Assembly (NCBI RefSeq): GCF_000009365.1
Contig: NC_008260.1
Location: forward strand, 2,265,001 to 2,329,000
From: Alcanivorax borkumensis SK2
GTDB taxonomy: Bacteria > Pseudomonadota > Gammaproteobacteria > Pseudomonadales > Alcanivoracaceae
Direction: 5' to 3'
DNA length: 64,000 nucleotides
Shown: piece after piece, positions 17,069 through 25,491 of the stretch
Numbering within the stretch: position 1 is the stretch's first letter
How the letters are laid out: every line of letters starts with the position of its first letter
Notes under the pieces: generated by a model
Seen by the model: only the letters and a program-made list of their open reading frames with translations
Databases searched by the model: none
What the model was told of the DNA's origin: nothing
Program-made: the position numbers and the translations under genes

Positions 17069-17599
17069 ATGGATTTTGCTAAGGTTCCCGCCGGGAAAGA
17101 CCTCCCCGAAGACATCTACGTGGCCATCGAGATTCCGGCCAATGCTGACCCGATCAAGTACGAGATCGACAAAGACAGCAACGCCGTATTCGTAGACCGC
17201 TTCATGGCGACCCCCATGTTCTATCCGGCCAACTACGGCTACATCCCCAATACCCTGTCCGAAGATGGCGACCCGCTGGACGTGCTGGTGGTAACGCCGT
17301 ACCCAGTGGTCCCCGGTTCCGTGATTCGCTGCCGCCCGGTAGGTATCCTGAACATGACCGACGAAGCCGGTAAAGATGCCAAGCTGGTTGCAGTGCCGCA
17401 CACCAAATTGACCAAAATCTACGACGACGTAAAAGACATCGACGACCTTCCCGAGCTGCTGTTGGCCCAGATCAAGCACTTCTTCGAGCACTACAAAGAG
17501 CTGGAAGCAGGCAAGTGGGTGAAGGTTGATGGCTGGGATGGCGCCGAAGCCGCCAAGGCCGAGATTATCAAATCTGTAGAAGCTTACGAAAAAGCGTAA
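17069..17599 (+). CDS. ppa: Inorganic pyrophosphatase (family I)
   Basis: Hydrolyses PPi to two phosphates in the cytoplasm, driving biosynthetic reactions. 176 aa, the usual bacterial length. Family I landmarks: [20 protein letters not shown], then the metal-binding signature [16 protein letters not shown] with three Asp, and [22 protein letters not shown]. The ATG follows GAAGGA. Closed by a strong hairpin of the shared GGCCGC family. Confidence 0.96.
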   Translation: MDFAKVPAGKDLPEDIYVAIEIPANADPIKYEIDKDSNAVFVDRFMATPMFYPANYGYIPNTLSEDGDPLDVLVVTPYPVVPGSVIRCRPVGILNMTDEAGKDAKLVAVPHTKLTKIYDDVKDIDDLPELLLAQIKHFFEHYKELEAGKWVKVDGWDGAEAAKAEIIKSVEAYEKA

Positions 17600-17643
17600 G
17601 GTGAGCTTCAAGCGACAACGCGAGATAACTTCGCGGTAAGCAG

Positions 17644-17681
17644 AAAAAGGCCGCACCCATTATCTGGGCGCGGCCTTTTTT
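17644..17681 (+). terminator. Intrinsic terminator after ppa (shared hairpin family, copy 1)
   Basis: AAAAAGGCCGC(A)CCCA / TGGG(C)GCGGCCTTTTTT with a TTATC loop, 44 nt after the ppa stop. The flanking A and T runs make it bidirectional, so it may also serve the convergent AraC gene. One of six related hairpins in the window. Confidence 0.9.
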
Positions 17682-17791
17682 ATGTCCCTTTCTTGCAGCA
17701 ACATGCAATAAGCTCTGCCCGCACAGAGCAAACGCAAACACGGAACGCCCTTTTTCCTAATCGTCCCTCGCTTTTCAGCTTAGGCTGACGC

Positions 17792-18820
17792 CTACCTCTT
17801 CTCTCGATAGGCGCTCGGAGTCATCCCACTCCAACGCTTAAATGCCTTGGAGAAATTGGCCACATCGTTATATCCCAATCGGTATGCCACTTCACTAATG
17901 CTGTTTTCTGATTGAACCAACAAACGGCGTGCCTGCTGATAACGCTCTTCATCCTGCAATTGACGATAGCTCAACCCGGCCTGCTGCAAATGACGCTTCA
18001 ACGTACGAGCCGATACCGCCAGCCGCTCCGCCATCCCCTGTAGCGACGGCAAAGGCGCCGGGTGGTCTTGCAAGGCTGAGCGAATACGCCTCGCCATCAC
18101 ACCCTCGTCTTCGGTGCGCCACTGACGAAACTCCATCTCGCATTGCTGCCGAGCAATGGCCGCCACCTGAGGGTCCGCCAATCGAGGGCGAGCTTCCAGC
18201 GCCGACAGAGGAAATACCAACGCATTTTCCTCTTGATCAAAGCATACTGGCACGCCCACCTCTTTTCGCAATGCCATTAACCAGGCCGGCGCAGGCCCGC
18301 ATCGATGAATCTCCAATCCTTGCGGCAGGCTCTCCAGCAACTGCTCGATCATAAAGACCAACCCCACCAACATAGCCTCAATAATAAAATCGTGAGCGAT
18401 GCCTAGCGGTCGCGTGCTGCGCAATTGAAGATGAGCCTGCCCGGATTGACGAGTCCGGTGGATTTCCAGGAAAGGGGCACGTAACCCTAGAAAACGGCAC
18501 GCTGCATCCAGTGCATCCTGGGCGCTGGCGCTGGATAGGGCCAATAGCCCCACCGGGCCATGTAAAGTGATACTCATGGCCCGAGCATAACGAAACCCCA
18601 AGCCTCGCTCGCCCACCATTTCAACGCCACGTTCCGCCACAGTCTGGGCCAGTGACATAGACACCCGGCGGTCCACCGCCAGCAACTCGTCACGGCTCAC
18701 CCCAAGCCCTACCAACAGTGCCGAGGCATCCAGGTTCAGGGACTCTAGTACGTCATACAGCAGCACCACATAAATACCTGGCACCCCCGCACCTCCCCAG
18801 GGACGGCCCGAACTCACCAT
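17792..18820 (-). CDS. AraC-family transcriptional regulator (Arabinose_bd type)
   Basis: 342 aa. The N-terminal about 200 residues match the Arabinose_bd/OruR-type effector domain (LLYDVLESLNLDASALLVGL near the start; SITLHGPVGLLALSSASAQD in the middle). The C-terminal 100 residues are the AraC double helix-turn-helix (MAERLAVSARTLKRHLQQAG and SISEVAYRLGYNDVANFSKA, ending in FKRWSGMTPSAYREKR). Divergent from the PF10118 gene with 140 bp between starts, so that gene is the likely target. The effector is unknown; relatives often sense fatty or amino-acid derived compounds. Confidence 0.9.
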   Translation of the reverse strand: MVSSGRPWGGAGVPGIYVVLLYDVLESLNLDASALLVGLGVSRDELLAVDRRVSMSLAQTVAERGVEMVGERGLGFRYARAMSITLHGPVGLLALSSASAQDALDAACRFLGLRAPFLEIHRTRQSGQAHLQLRSTRPLGIAHDFIIEAMLVGLVFMIEQLLESLPQGLEIHRCGPAPAWLMALRKEVGVPVCFDQEENALVFPLSALEARPRLADPQVAAIARQQCEMEFRQWRTEDEGVMARRIRSALQDHPAPLPSLQGMAERLAVSARTLKRHLQQAGLSYRQLQDEERYQQARRLLVQSENSISEVAYRLGYNDVANFSKAFKRWSGMTPSAYREKR

Positions 18821-18960
18821 TTGTTGGCCCTCCGCGACAAGACCTTGAATGCAAGACTCCGCATAGTAGTTGGCATTATGAGCCTGTTCAAAGCGAATAC
18901 GCTGCTACCCGGCTCCAGACTCGACCATGTCATCACTGACATTGGCACCAGGAGATCTCA

Positions 18961-19839
18961 ATGAACCTGACGCTGGTAAAAAAGAAAACACATCCATCCA
19001 TTCCCATTACCCCACGTCGAATGGAATTTTCCTTCGAAGGAATCAAACACGATGATTACTGGTTCGACAACGATCCGGTACTAACTCATCTGCTCAATAT
19101 TCTGTCGTTGACCTTCCCGGACGGCGAGCGCTTCTTCGTGGATTCAGTTCGTGCGCTTCGCGACCAAGTGCAAGACAAGGATCGTCAGAAGGATATTTCC
19201 GGGTTTATTGGCCAGGAAGCCATGCATTCGTTAGAGCACCAGGCCTTCAATGACCTGATTGCTAACGGCAAGTATGACGACATCGTTAACCACGCTCTTA
19301 ACGTTACCAACAAACTATTGGCCGGCGCGCGCCAACACATGAGTAAACGCCAGCAATTGGCAGCGACTGCAGGTCTTGAACACTTTACGGCAATTCTTGC
19401 CGACGCCATCCTACGTCGCCCAGATCTGGTGGAAAGCATGGACCCTGCGGTACGCGACCTGTGGGTTTGGCATGCCATCGAGGAAACCGAACATAAAGCG
19501 GTAGCCTTCGACCTTTACAAAGAGGTGAATGGTAATTATTTGGAGCGCCAGCGCCTGTTCCTTTCCAGCACAGTCTATCTCATTGGCTTTTCTAGTTATT
19601 TCACTTGGCAAATGCTCAAACGCGACAAGATCCACCGTAAGCCCCTAACTCTTGCCAAAGGGCTATGGAAAGGTTTCGGTTATAAAGGCGTTATCAGCAG
19701 CATCATTCCTGCCTGGTTTACCTACCTGAAGCCCGGCTTTCACCCTTGGGATGACGACAACAGTGCGCTGATTGAAGAATGGCGCTCCACCCTGCCCGAA
19801 CCAGGCGGCGTAAAAGAGAGCTCCAGAATCGCTTCATAA
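18961..19839 (+). CDS. Predicted metal-dependent hydrolase (PF10118 family)
   Basis: 292 aa, ATG at 18961 just after AGGAGATCTCA. Helical protein with repeated metal-ligand-like motifs: GQEAMHSLEHQAFND (E-x-x-H, about residue 85-95) and HAIEETEHKAVAFDLY (E-E-x-E-H, about 175). These resemble a di-iron ferritin-like arrangement. One hydrophobic segment (STVYLIGFSSYFTWQML, about 200) may touch the membrane. Members are common in hydrocarbon- and lipid-using marine bacteria, but the substrate is not known to me. Divergent from the AraC regulator. Confidence 0.8.
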   Translation: MNLTLVKKKTHPSIPITPRRMEFSFEGIKHDDYWFDNDPVLTHLLNILSLTFPDGERFFVDSVRALRDQVQDKDRQKDISGFIGQEAMHSLEHQAFNDLIANGKYDDIVNHALNVTNKLLAGARQHMSKRQQLAATAGLEHFTAILADAILRRPDLVESMDPAVRDLWVWHAIEETEHKAVAFDLYKEVNGNYLERQRLFLSSTVYLIGFSSYFTWQMLKRDKIHRKPLTLAKGLWKGFGYKGVISSIIPAWFTYLKPGFHPWDDDNSALIEEWRSTLPEPGGVKESSRIAS

Positions 19840-19938
19840 AAGAAAAGTACGGCTGTACCCGACCCTCTGGGTGCAGCCTCATGGGAAAGTCAACATACCG
19901 ATTAGCACAAAACCGAACGCTTGCGTCAAATCTGCCAC

Positions 19939-20592
19939 TTACCGATTATTCACTCGAACAAAGTACGCCATGTGCAAGGCATGAAATAAGCGTCGTTGGG
20001 CCACATCCTTTGCCAGAATAAACCCCAACGGCTCAAGCATGGATTTTAGCTCCCTGAGAGTTGTATGATTTTGTCGGCTACTATGGCCGGTGAGACGATA
20101 TTTTAACCAGCGTTTCACTCCTGTATACGACCAAGGAGACAGATAGGAAATCAATAAGTGCTGGTCACTCACCCGAGCCAGTTCCCGCAATAACTTTTCA
20201 CGAACCCTGGCATCTGAAAAGTGATGGATCAAGCGAAAACAGACCACCAATTTGAATGCTCTTCGCTCCCAAGGCATGGAAAAAATATCGCCTTCTTTTA
20301 CCTCAACTGAAAAACCATTATCGATAAGCAATTGCCGGGTAAAATCTACGGCCGCCGCCCCCATATCTATAGCTGACACCTGCCAGCCCTGCTGGGCCAT
20401 CCAGAGGCTAAGGCGTCCCGCACCGCAAGGAGCATCCAGCACACAAGCCCCGGCAGGAAGCTCCGGCATAGAACGCTCTACCAGAGCCATTTCAGCAGCA
20501 TGCTTGCCCGGTTTTCTGTTGGCATATTTTAGAACGGCTTGTTCATCCATCTTGACCCGATCACGGGATATAACAGCAACATCATCAGACAT
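19939..20592 (-). CDS. Class I SAM-dependent methyltransferase
   Basis: 217 aa from the ATG at 20592 (MSDDVAVISRDRVKMDEQAV), which overlaps the upstream kinase gene by 8 bp; an in-frame ATG at 20658 lies deep inside that gene. SAM-binding motif I is CVLDAPCGAGRLSLWMAQ, motif II has AIDMGAAAVDFTRQ with the acidic ribose-binding residue, and post-motif LVVCFRLIHHFSDARVREKL follows. The substrate is not evident. Tight coupling to the kinase-like gene suggests both act on one molecule, perhaps a sugar or lipid head group. Confidence 0.85.
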   Translation of the reverse strand: MSDDVAVISRDRVKMDEQAVLKYANRKPGKHAAEMALVERSMPELPAGACVLDAPCGAGRLSLWMAQQGWQVSAIDMGAAAVDFTRQLLIDNGFSVEVKEGDIFSMPWERRAFKLVVCFRLIHHFSDARVREKLLRELARVSDQHLLISYLSPWSYTGVKRWLKYRLTGHSSRQNHTTLRELKSMLEPLGFILAKDVAQRRLFHALHMAYFVRVNNR

Positions 20593-21298
20593 TTCGAGGG
20601 TCTCTTGGTAATGAAAAAACAGGGGCATTCCGGCGTCCAGCACTCTCATACAGCTCATGCAAATGAGCTCGAATGGCTGGGGTAAGAAAATCGCTGCGAC
20701 GCAGCAATTGAGAAAAATCCGAACGGGCAGCAGCGCCCATACTCAAGCGCTTACGGAAGCGCTCAAGATCTAGCAGCATGATCTTCAACGTTACCGGATG
20801 TACCAACACATGAGCCGGGTAACAGGCGCCATGCTGCCAGCGCTGACGGTGCAACCGGCGCAGCACACGCAACAAGCGCATCATAACGATAGTCAGTTGC
20901 GTAGCGTTATGCTTGCGAGCGAATACTGCCAAATCGATATAATCCGGTGGCGCTAGAGTCACCAATATTGCAGCATCAGCTCGTTCGCCATAATAAAGAC
21001 AATCCACCACCGGAATAGCCGCAGATTTTAGGCGCTGTAACGCCAAAAATTCGTGGAAATACGTAGAGCGCTTCTGCCAAAACTGTTGGGGCAGGCGGCG
21101 ACGTTGATTCTGTTGACGCTTTACATAAACCCACTGCCCGGTATCAAGCTGATGGCGGGTCACGCCACTCCAGCCTCCACGACGATAATTCGGCGCCTCC
21201 ACCCAGTCACAGGGCAACGACCACATGGCATCAAATTCCGTCAAGGCATTGCGAGCTAACACGCTGTGCCATGACGGAGCAATAAAAGTAAGGGTCAC
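20585..21298 (-). CDS. Lipopolysaccharide/Kdo-type kinase family protein (InaA/WaaP-like)
   Basis: About 237 aa. A GTG at 21298 follows AGAGGAGG; the longer frame from 21316 would begin before that ribosome site. Protein-kinase-like fold of the Kdo/WaaP family: Lys in QWVYVKRQQNQRRR (nucleotide site), YFHEFLALQRL (Glu helix), HGACYPAHVLVH in the catalytic-loop position and IMLLDLERFRKR in the metal-binding position. InaA-like proteins of Pseudomonas are the nearest relatives. It starts the two-gene unit with the methyltransferase. Likely modifies a cell-surface sugar. Confidence 0.8.
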   Translation of the reverse strand: MTLTFIAPSWHSVLARNALTEFDAMWSLPCDWVEAPNYRRGGWSGVTRHQLDTGQWVYVKRQQNQRRRLPQQFWQKRSTYFHEFLALQRLKSAAIPVVDCLYYGERADAAILVTLAPPDYIDLAVFARKHNATQLTIVMMRLLRVLRRLHRQRWQHGACYPAHVLVHPVTLKIMLLDLERFRKRLSMGAAARSDFSQLLRRSDFLTPAIRAHLHELYESAGRRNAPVFSLPRDPRNV

Positions 21299-21445
21299 AC
21301 TGCCTCCTCTGACCAATTAACAGGCTCAACAGGAAGGCTAAAAGTAAGAGCTTAAGAGAGGCTTAATCAGGAGAAAAAATCATGGAGCGAATTCTATTTA
21401 TCTTAAATAGGCAATGTATCAGTCATTGCTGATGGCAGAAATAAA

Positions 21446-21479
21446 AGAGGCCGCGCCCAGCTCTTTGGGCGCGGCCTCT
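21446..21479 (-). terminator. Terminator of the tlpA-to-DUF2333 operon (shared hairpin family, copy 2)
   Basis: Perfect 14-bp stem AGAGGCCGCGCCCA / TGGGCGCGGCCTCT with a GCTCTT loop. On the minus strand it is followed by TTTTATTT, and it lies 69 nt after the DUF2333 stop. Confidence 0.88.
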
Positions 21480-21547
21480 ACGTTGCGTAATGGCAACAAC
21501 AATCTTCACGTCACTTCAATTATCCCATTATTAAATCTCGATTCTTC

Positions 21548-22555
21548 TTAGCCTTCCTGCAACAACTTACGCAGGTCGATCAAGGCAGCATTGGCCCGTG
21601 ATACATAGTTCGCCATCACTAGAGAATGGTTAGCTAACATGCCAAAACCATCGCCATTAAGAATCAAAGGGCTCCATATAGTTTCTTGGGTAGCCTCAAG
21701 CTCACGAACCATTTGCCGGAAACTGATGGTCGCATTTTTCTTACGAAGCACATCCGCGAAATCCACTTCCGCACCACGCATTAACTGGGTTAGTGCCCAG
21801 GTCGCACCCCGCGCTTCGTAAAAGGCATCATCAATGTCTAGCCAAGGGGTTTTAATAAAATCTTCGTCTTTCTCAGGCTTGGCCGCTACGATGGTGCCGT
21901 CCTTGTCAACATTGAGCTGGCTGCGACCAACACTCTGGCTTAGCGTCAAGCTCAAGGACCCTAGCCGATTTTGCACCTCGTTCAGCCAATAATTCAGGTT
22001 ATCCGCCCGGGCATAGAATTTACCGTCATTTTCATTGGCATCTGTGAGGCGATCCAAGTAACGCTCTAGCGCCTTGATGCCCCGGCGATACTCACTTTCA
22101 GTGGCCGGCATGGCCCAGCTTTGCGCATCAAAATTGAATTGAGGCTCAGCAATAGCCAGGTCCTTGTCTTCCTGACTCTGGGACTGGGAACGGCTCATAT
22201 CCCGGCGTAATACGCGGCTAAAATCACGCACCTGTACCAGCACGCCATATTCCCAGGCTGGCATATTATCCAGCCACAGGCGGTGCGGAAGGATGTCATT
22301 GGTCAGGTAGCCGCCAGGCTTAGTCAAGAGTGTATCGGCCACGAAAATCAGCTCTCGAGTGGTAGTTTCGCCCCGAACCACATCCGCTTTCGGCGTTACC
22401 TTCTTCAGCTCCGGCTCTTGGCTCCAGTACCAACCAAGCAAAATATCCACCAGTAGCAACAAGCCGAGCAACCAAAGCACCCCTTTCCATATTCGGTTAT
22501 TACGGGGGTCCAGCATGGCATCCCCCAGTTTTTCATTAAATTTATCGTTACTCAT
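21548..22555 (-). CDS. DUF2333 family membrane-anchored protein
   Basis: 335 aa from the ATG at 22555 (MSNDKFNEKLGDAMLD), with GGGAG 5 nt upstream; the longer reading frame overlaps the kinase gene and is not supported. One membrane segment (residues about 26-45, WKGVLWLLGLLLLVDILLGW) and a large, mostly helical outer domain with VVRGETTTRELIFVADTLLT and LTKPGGYLTNDILPH. I recognise it as the DUF2333 family, whose function is unknown. It is the last gene of the operon, 25 bp after the sensor kinase. Confidence 0.82.
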   Translation of the reverse strand: MSNDKFNEKLGDAMLDPRNNRIWKGVLWLLGLLLLVDILLGWYWSQEPELKKVTPKADVVRGETTTRELIFVADTLLTKPGGYLTNDILPHRLWLDNMPAWEYGVLVQVRDFSRVLRRDMSRSQSQSQEDKDLAIAEPQFNFDAQSWAMPATESEYRRGIKALERYLDRLTDANENDGKFYARADNLNYWLNEVQNRLGSLSLTLSQSVGRSQLNVDKDGTIVAAKPEKDEDFIKTPWLDIDDAFYEARGATWALTQLMRGAEVDFADVLRKKNATISFRQMVRELEATQETIWSPLILNGDGFGMLANHSLVMANYVSRANAALIDLRKLLQEG

Positions 22556-22580
22556 TATCACTCCCAACATCGGCACACCA

Positions 22581-23924
22581 CTACGACAGCGTAGGCTCTT
22601 CATTAGCGGCAGGGAGAACAACAATAGCAGCTGCAGGAGAGCTCGCACACCGTTTGCGATAAGCCAAGCTACCGCCATAAAGGCTGAGGATGCCATTGAC
22701 AATAGATAGACCCAATCCCGCGCCATCTGAATCGCAATGCCCGCGGCTGAAGCGTTCACTGTAGCGCTGCCACTGCTCTAGCCTCAGCCCTTCACCGCTA
22801 TCGTAGACCTCGATACGGATTTGACCTTCTCTTTTCTCAGCGTTCACTCCGATAACCCCCGGGGGGGTATAGCGGCAAGCATTATCGACCAAGTTCCGTA
22901 ACACCAGATGCAGAGCTTCCTCGGGGACAGCAACCCATAGAGAATGATCAAGGCGCAATTCCAGATGCTGCTCAAAACGATCGCCTAGCGGCACCAGTGA
23001 CGCCAGGGTATCCCGTGCCACCGGCAGAATATCAGCACGAGCATTCTTTTTCGGCGGCCCCATGGCAGGGTCCAAACGCGCCAGCACCAGCAATTGTTCG
23101 AGCATCCGTTCGGCACGACCCACTGCCTCCTGCAGCCCTTGTAGGGACTCTTCGCGCTGCTGCGGATCCGGCAGTGAGCGAGCGTTATCTGCATGCAGCC
23201 GCAACACCATCAATAATGTTCGCAATTCATGCGCAGCATCTGCCGTAAAACGCTTTTCACGCTCCATACCCGCCTCCAGTCGCAGCAAGAGCTCATTGAT
23301 GGCGGCCTTCACAGGTTCCAGTTCACACACCTGCTTACCGATGGAGAGCGGAGTCAGATTATCCGGAGAACGTTGGCTCACGGATTGAATAAGATCGGAG
23401 AGTGGCGAGAGTCCAAAACGAATGGCCAGCCATACTAGCAACACAACAAAAGGCACACTGATCAGGTAGGGAGCCACCAATGCTCCTGCCACATTTCTGA
23501 CCATGGATTGACGGGCGTAATCACTTTCCGCCAGGATCAACCAGCGATCATTGGTCATTGGCAACGAATAAGCATGCCAGCCGTTGATTTCTGCATAATG
23601 AGGACGTGGATTGAGGGCGATCAAAGGTGAGATTGGTGACCCTTCACTAGCAGTAACCAGCTTGCCGTCCTGCCATAACTGGTAGATGAAATAGCGTAGG
23701 TAGCGAGACTCTTCGGAGTCCAGCGCTGACAGGGACGCATTGGGGGGATAACCATCCCGCCAAAAACCGGCCAGCAGACGTGCACTTTGCACCAGCTCTG
23801 CGTCGTATTGTTCATCCAGCTCATGATAGAGAGTGCGATAAGTCAAAAAGACCAATAAGACCCCGCCACCGGCGATCACCAGCAACAGTGATACAACCAG
23901 AAAGCGACGAATGGAAAAAATCAT
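22581..23924 (-). CDS. Sensor histidine kinase (QseC/PmrB-like)
   Basis: 447 aa. Two membrane segments (about 9-28 and 155-175) flank a periplasmic domain of about 125 residues. The HisKA H-box reads DAAHELRTLLMVLRLHADNA; the usual Pro after HELRT is Leu. ATPase motifs are intact: LVLRNLVDNACRYTPPG (N), DSGEGL (G1) and GAGLGLSIV (G2). The start overlaps the regulator's stop (ATGA). It most likely phosphorylates the adjacent OmpR-type regulator. The signal is unknown; relatives respond to metals, iron, cationic peptides or quinone-linked cues. Confidence 0.9.
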   Translation of the reverse strand: MIFSIRRFLVVSLLLVIAGGGVLLVFLTYRTLYHELDEQYDAELVQSARLLAGFWRDGYPPNASLSALDSEESRYLRYFIYQLWQDGKLVTASEGSPISPLIALNPRPHYAEINGWHAYSLPMTNDRWLILAESDYARQSMVRNVAGALVAPYLISVPFVVLLVWLAIRFGLSPLSDLIQSVSQRSPDNLTPLSIGKQVCELEPVKAAINELLLRLEAGMEREKRFTADAAHELRTLLMVLRLHADNARSLPDPQQREESLQGLQEAVGRAERMLEQLLVLARLDPAMGPPKKNARADILPVARDTLASLVPLGDRFEQHLELRLDHSLWVAVPEEALHLVLRNLVDNACRYTPPGVIGVNAEKREGQIRIEVYDSGEGLRLEQWQRYSERFSRGHCDSDGAGLGLSIVNGILSLYGGSLAYRKRCASSPAAAIVVLPAANEEPTLS

Positions 23925-24586
23925 TCCATAGTTCCCTGCAGGCTGTAGCCGACACCACGCACAGTCCGAATCAAGTCGCTTCCCAACTTTTTACGCAAAT
24001 GATGTATGTGGACTTCCAGTGCGTTGCTTTCTACATCCTCATTCCAGCCATACAACCCACCCTCCAGTTGATCTCTGGTGAGAACTCGACCCCGATGGCG
24101 CAACAGCTGCATCAACAGGCTCATCTCCCGCCGCGACAGATTTACCAGCTCGCCGCGACGAGTGACGATAAAACGCACAGGATCAATCTCCAGCTCACCG
24201 AGATGAAGCGTCTCTGAGCCAGGCGGTTCACGACGCCGTAATCGGGCACGAATCCGCGCAATCATCTCCACAGCGGAGAACGGTTTCACCAGATAATCAT
24301 CGGCGCCACAATCCAAGCCCCCGATGCGGTCTTCCAGTGCATCTCTGGCACTAATAATGATTACCGGGATCTGTTTGTCCTTTTGCCGCAAGATTTTCAA
24401 GGCATCAATACCATCCAGCCCGGGCAGTCCCAGATCCAGCAACACCAGTTGAAAACCTCCGCCCTCCAGAGCCGGCATCAACAGATCACCCCGATCGATA
24501 TGATCCACCGTATAGCCTTCAGCCCGGAGCGCACGTTGCAGGCCATCTGCTAGCAGCACATCATTCTCAACCAGCAATAGGCGCAT
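23921..24586 (-). CDS. OmpR-family response regulator (QseB/PmrA-like)
   Basis: 221 aa from the ATG at 24586 (MRLLLVENDVLLADGLQRAL); a second ATG sits just before it. Receiver: phospho-acceptor Asp in LVLLDLGLPGLDG and Lys in YLVKPFSAVEM. Winged-helix DNA-binding domain: VNLSRREMSLLMQLLRHRGR, and the end DLIRTVRGVGYSLQGTME. It overlaps the end of apbE by 20 bp. A CTTAA direct repeat of the kind this subfamily binds lies upstream of the operon's first gene. Confidence 0.92.
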   Translation of the reverse strand: MRLLLVENDVLLADGLQRALRAEGYTVDHIDRGDLLMPALEGGGFQLVLLDLGLPGLDGIDALKILRQKDKQIPVIIISARDALEDRIGGLDCGADDYLVKPFSAVEMIARIRARLRRREPPGSETLHLGELEIDPVRFIVTRRGELVNLSRREMSLLMQLLRHRGRVLTRDQLEGGLYGWNEDVESNALEVHIHHLRKKLGSDLIRTVRGVGYSLQGTME

Positions 24587-25472
24587 CATTCCCCCATTGA
24601 ATCCAATATTGTACACCTGCCCCTCGCAACAGGGTTTCAGCGTCTTTTCCCTGAAGCAGAGCAAGCGTAGACAACAGACCAGCCTGAGTACATTGGCGCC
24701 CATATACGGTAACAGCACGAGGCGCACCGGATACCGGCCAGCCACTGCGCGGATCCAGCACATGGCTATAACGGACACCATCACGAAGTAAAAAACGGCG
24801 GCTATCACCGCTAGTCGCCAGCGCACCGGTGGTGAACTGCAACTGCCCGGCAACAGGCTTGGCTGTACCCTCCATACCCACCTGCCAGGGTGCCTGCGCA
24901 GCACGCGCGACTAGGTCACCCCCAAAATTCACCAGTACATCCGCATCGGTAAATTGGCCGGCCAATTGAAAGGCACTGTCCACTGCATATTCTTTACCAA
25001 TGCCACCTAAATCCAGTTCCATCCCCGCCTGTAAGCGAATTTTTCCTGGCTGCCGTTCGACCTTGTTCCAACCCACCAATGATAATAAGGCGTCAACCTG
25101 CTCAGGTTTCGGTAACCGATTAGAACCATCAAAGTGCCAGGCACGTCGTAATACGCCCGAAGTGATGTCAAAAGCACCGTCACTGAGCTGCCAACATTGA
25201 CCGGCGAAATCAAGTAACCGGGCGCTCTCATCATCAATATCCACCCAGCGCCCATCTCCAGCATTGATGGCCGCGATCAAATTGTCTTGCCGAAAACGGG
25301 AGTATTTTCTTTCGATTCGCCAGGCCTCCTCGGTCACACACTCAAACAGTGCCAGTGCCTGGCTTTTACTGACTCCGCGCACCAAACATTCACAAGGACT
25401 TGCCATGGCAGAAAAACGGCCGCGCCAAAGGGCGCCGTCCTGTTCCAGGGTAAATGCTTTCCCCTGTGTCAT
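24567..25472 (-). CDS. apbE: FAD:protein FMN transferase (ApbE)
   Basis: 301 aa. Attaches FMN covalently, through a phosphoester bond, to a Thr/Ser of extracytoplasmic target proteins, or acts in FAD hydrolysis. Family motifs: ERKYSRFRQDNLIAAINAG, LSDGAFDITSGVLRRAWHF, the flavin/metal site MELDLGGIGKEYAVD and VNFGGDLVA, then RYSHVLDPRSGWPVSG. No clear signal peptide is present, unlike exported ApbE proteins, which suggests a cytoplasmic location or a missed start. It sits 20 bp after the DUF3570 gene and overlaps the response regulator. No classical flavinylation target (NqrB/C, RnfG, FMN-bind) is visible in the window. Confidence 0.88.
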   Translation of the reverse strand: MTQGKAFTLEQDGALWRGRFSAMASPCECLVRGVSKSQALALFECVTEEAWRIERKYSRFRQDNLIAAINAGDGRWVDIDDESARLLDFAGQCWQLSDGAFDITSGVLRRAWHFDGSNRLPKPEQVDALLSLVGWNKVERQPGKIRLQAGMELDLGGIGKEYAVDSAFQLAGQFTDADVLVNFGGDLVARAAQAPWQVGMEGTAKPVAGQLQFTTGALATSGDSRRFLLRDGVRYSHVLDPRSGWPVSGAPRAVTVYGRQCTQAGLLSTLALLQGKDAETLLRGAGVQYWIQWGNDAPIAG

Positions 25473-25491
25473 AGAGACTCCACCGCAACGA

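Noticed and set aside
24587..24904. 106-residue N-terminal extension of the OmpR-type regulator
   Set aside because: It is the wrong-frame shadow of apbE; the receiver domain begins at the ATG at 24586.
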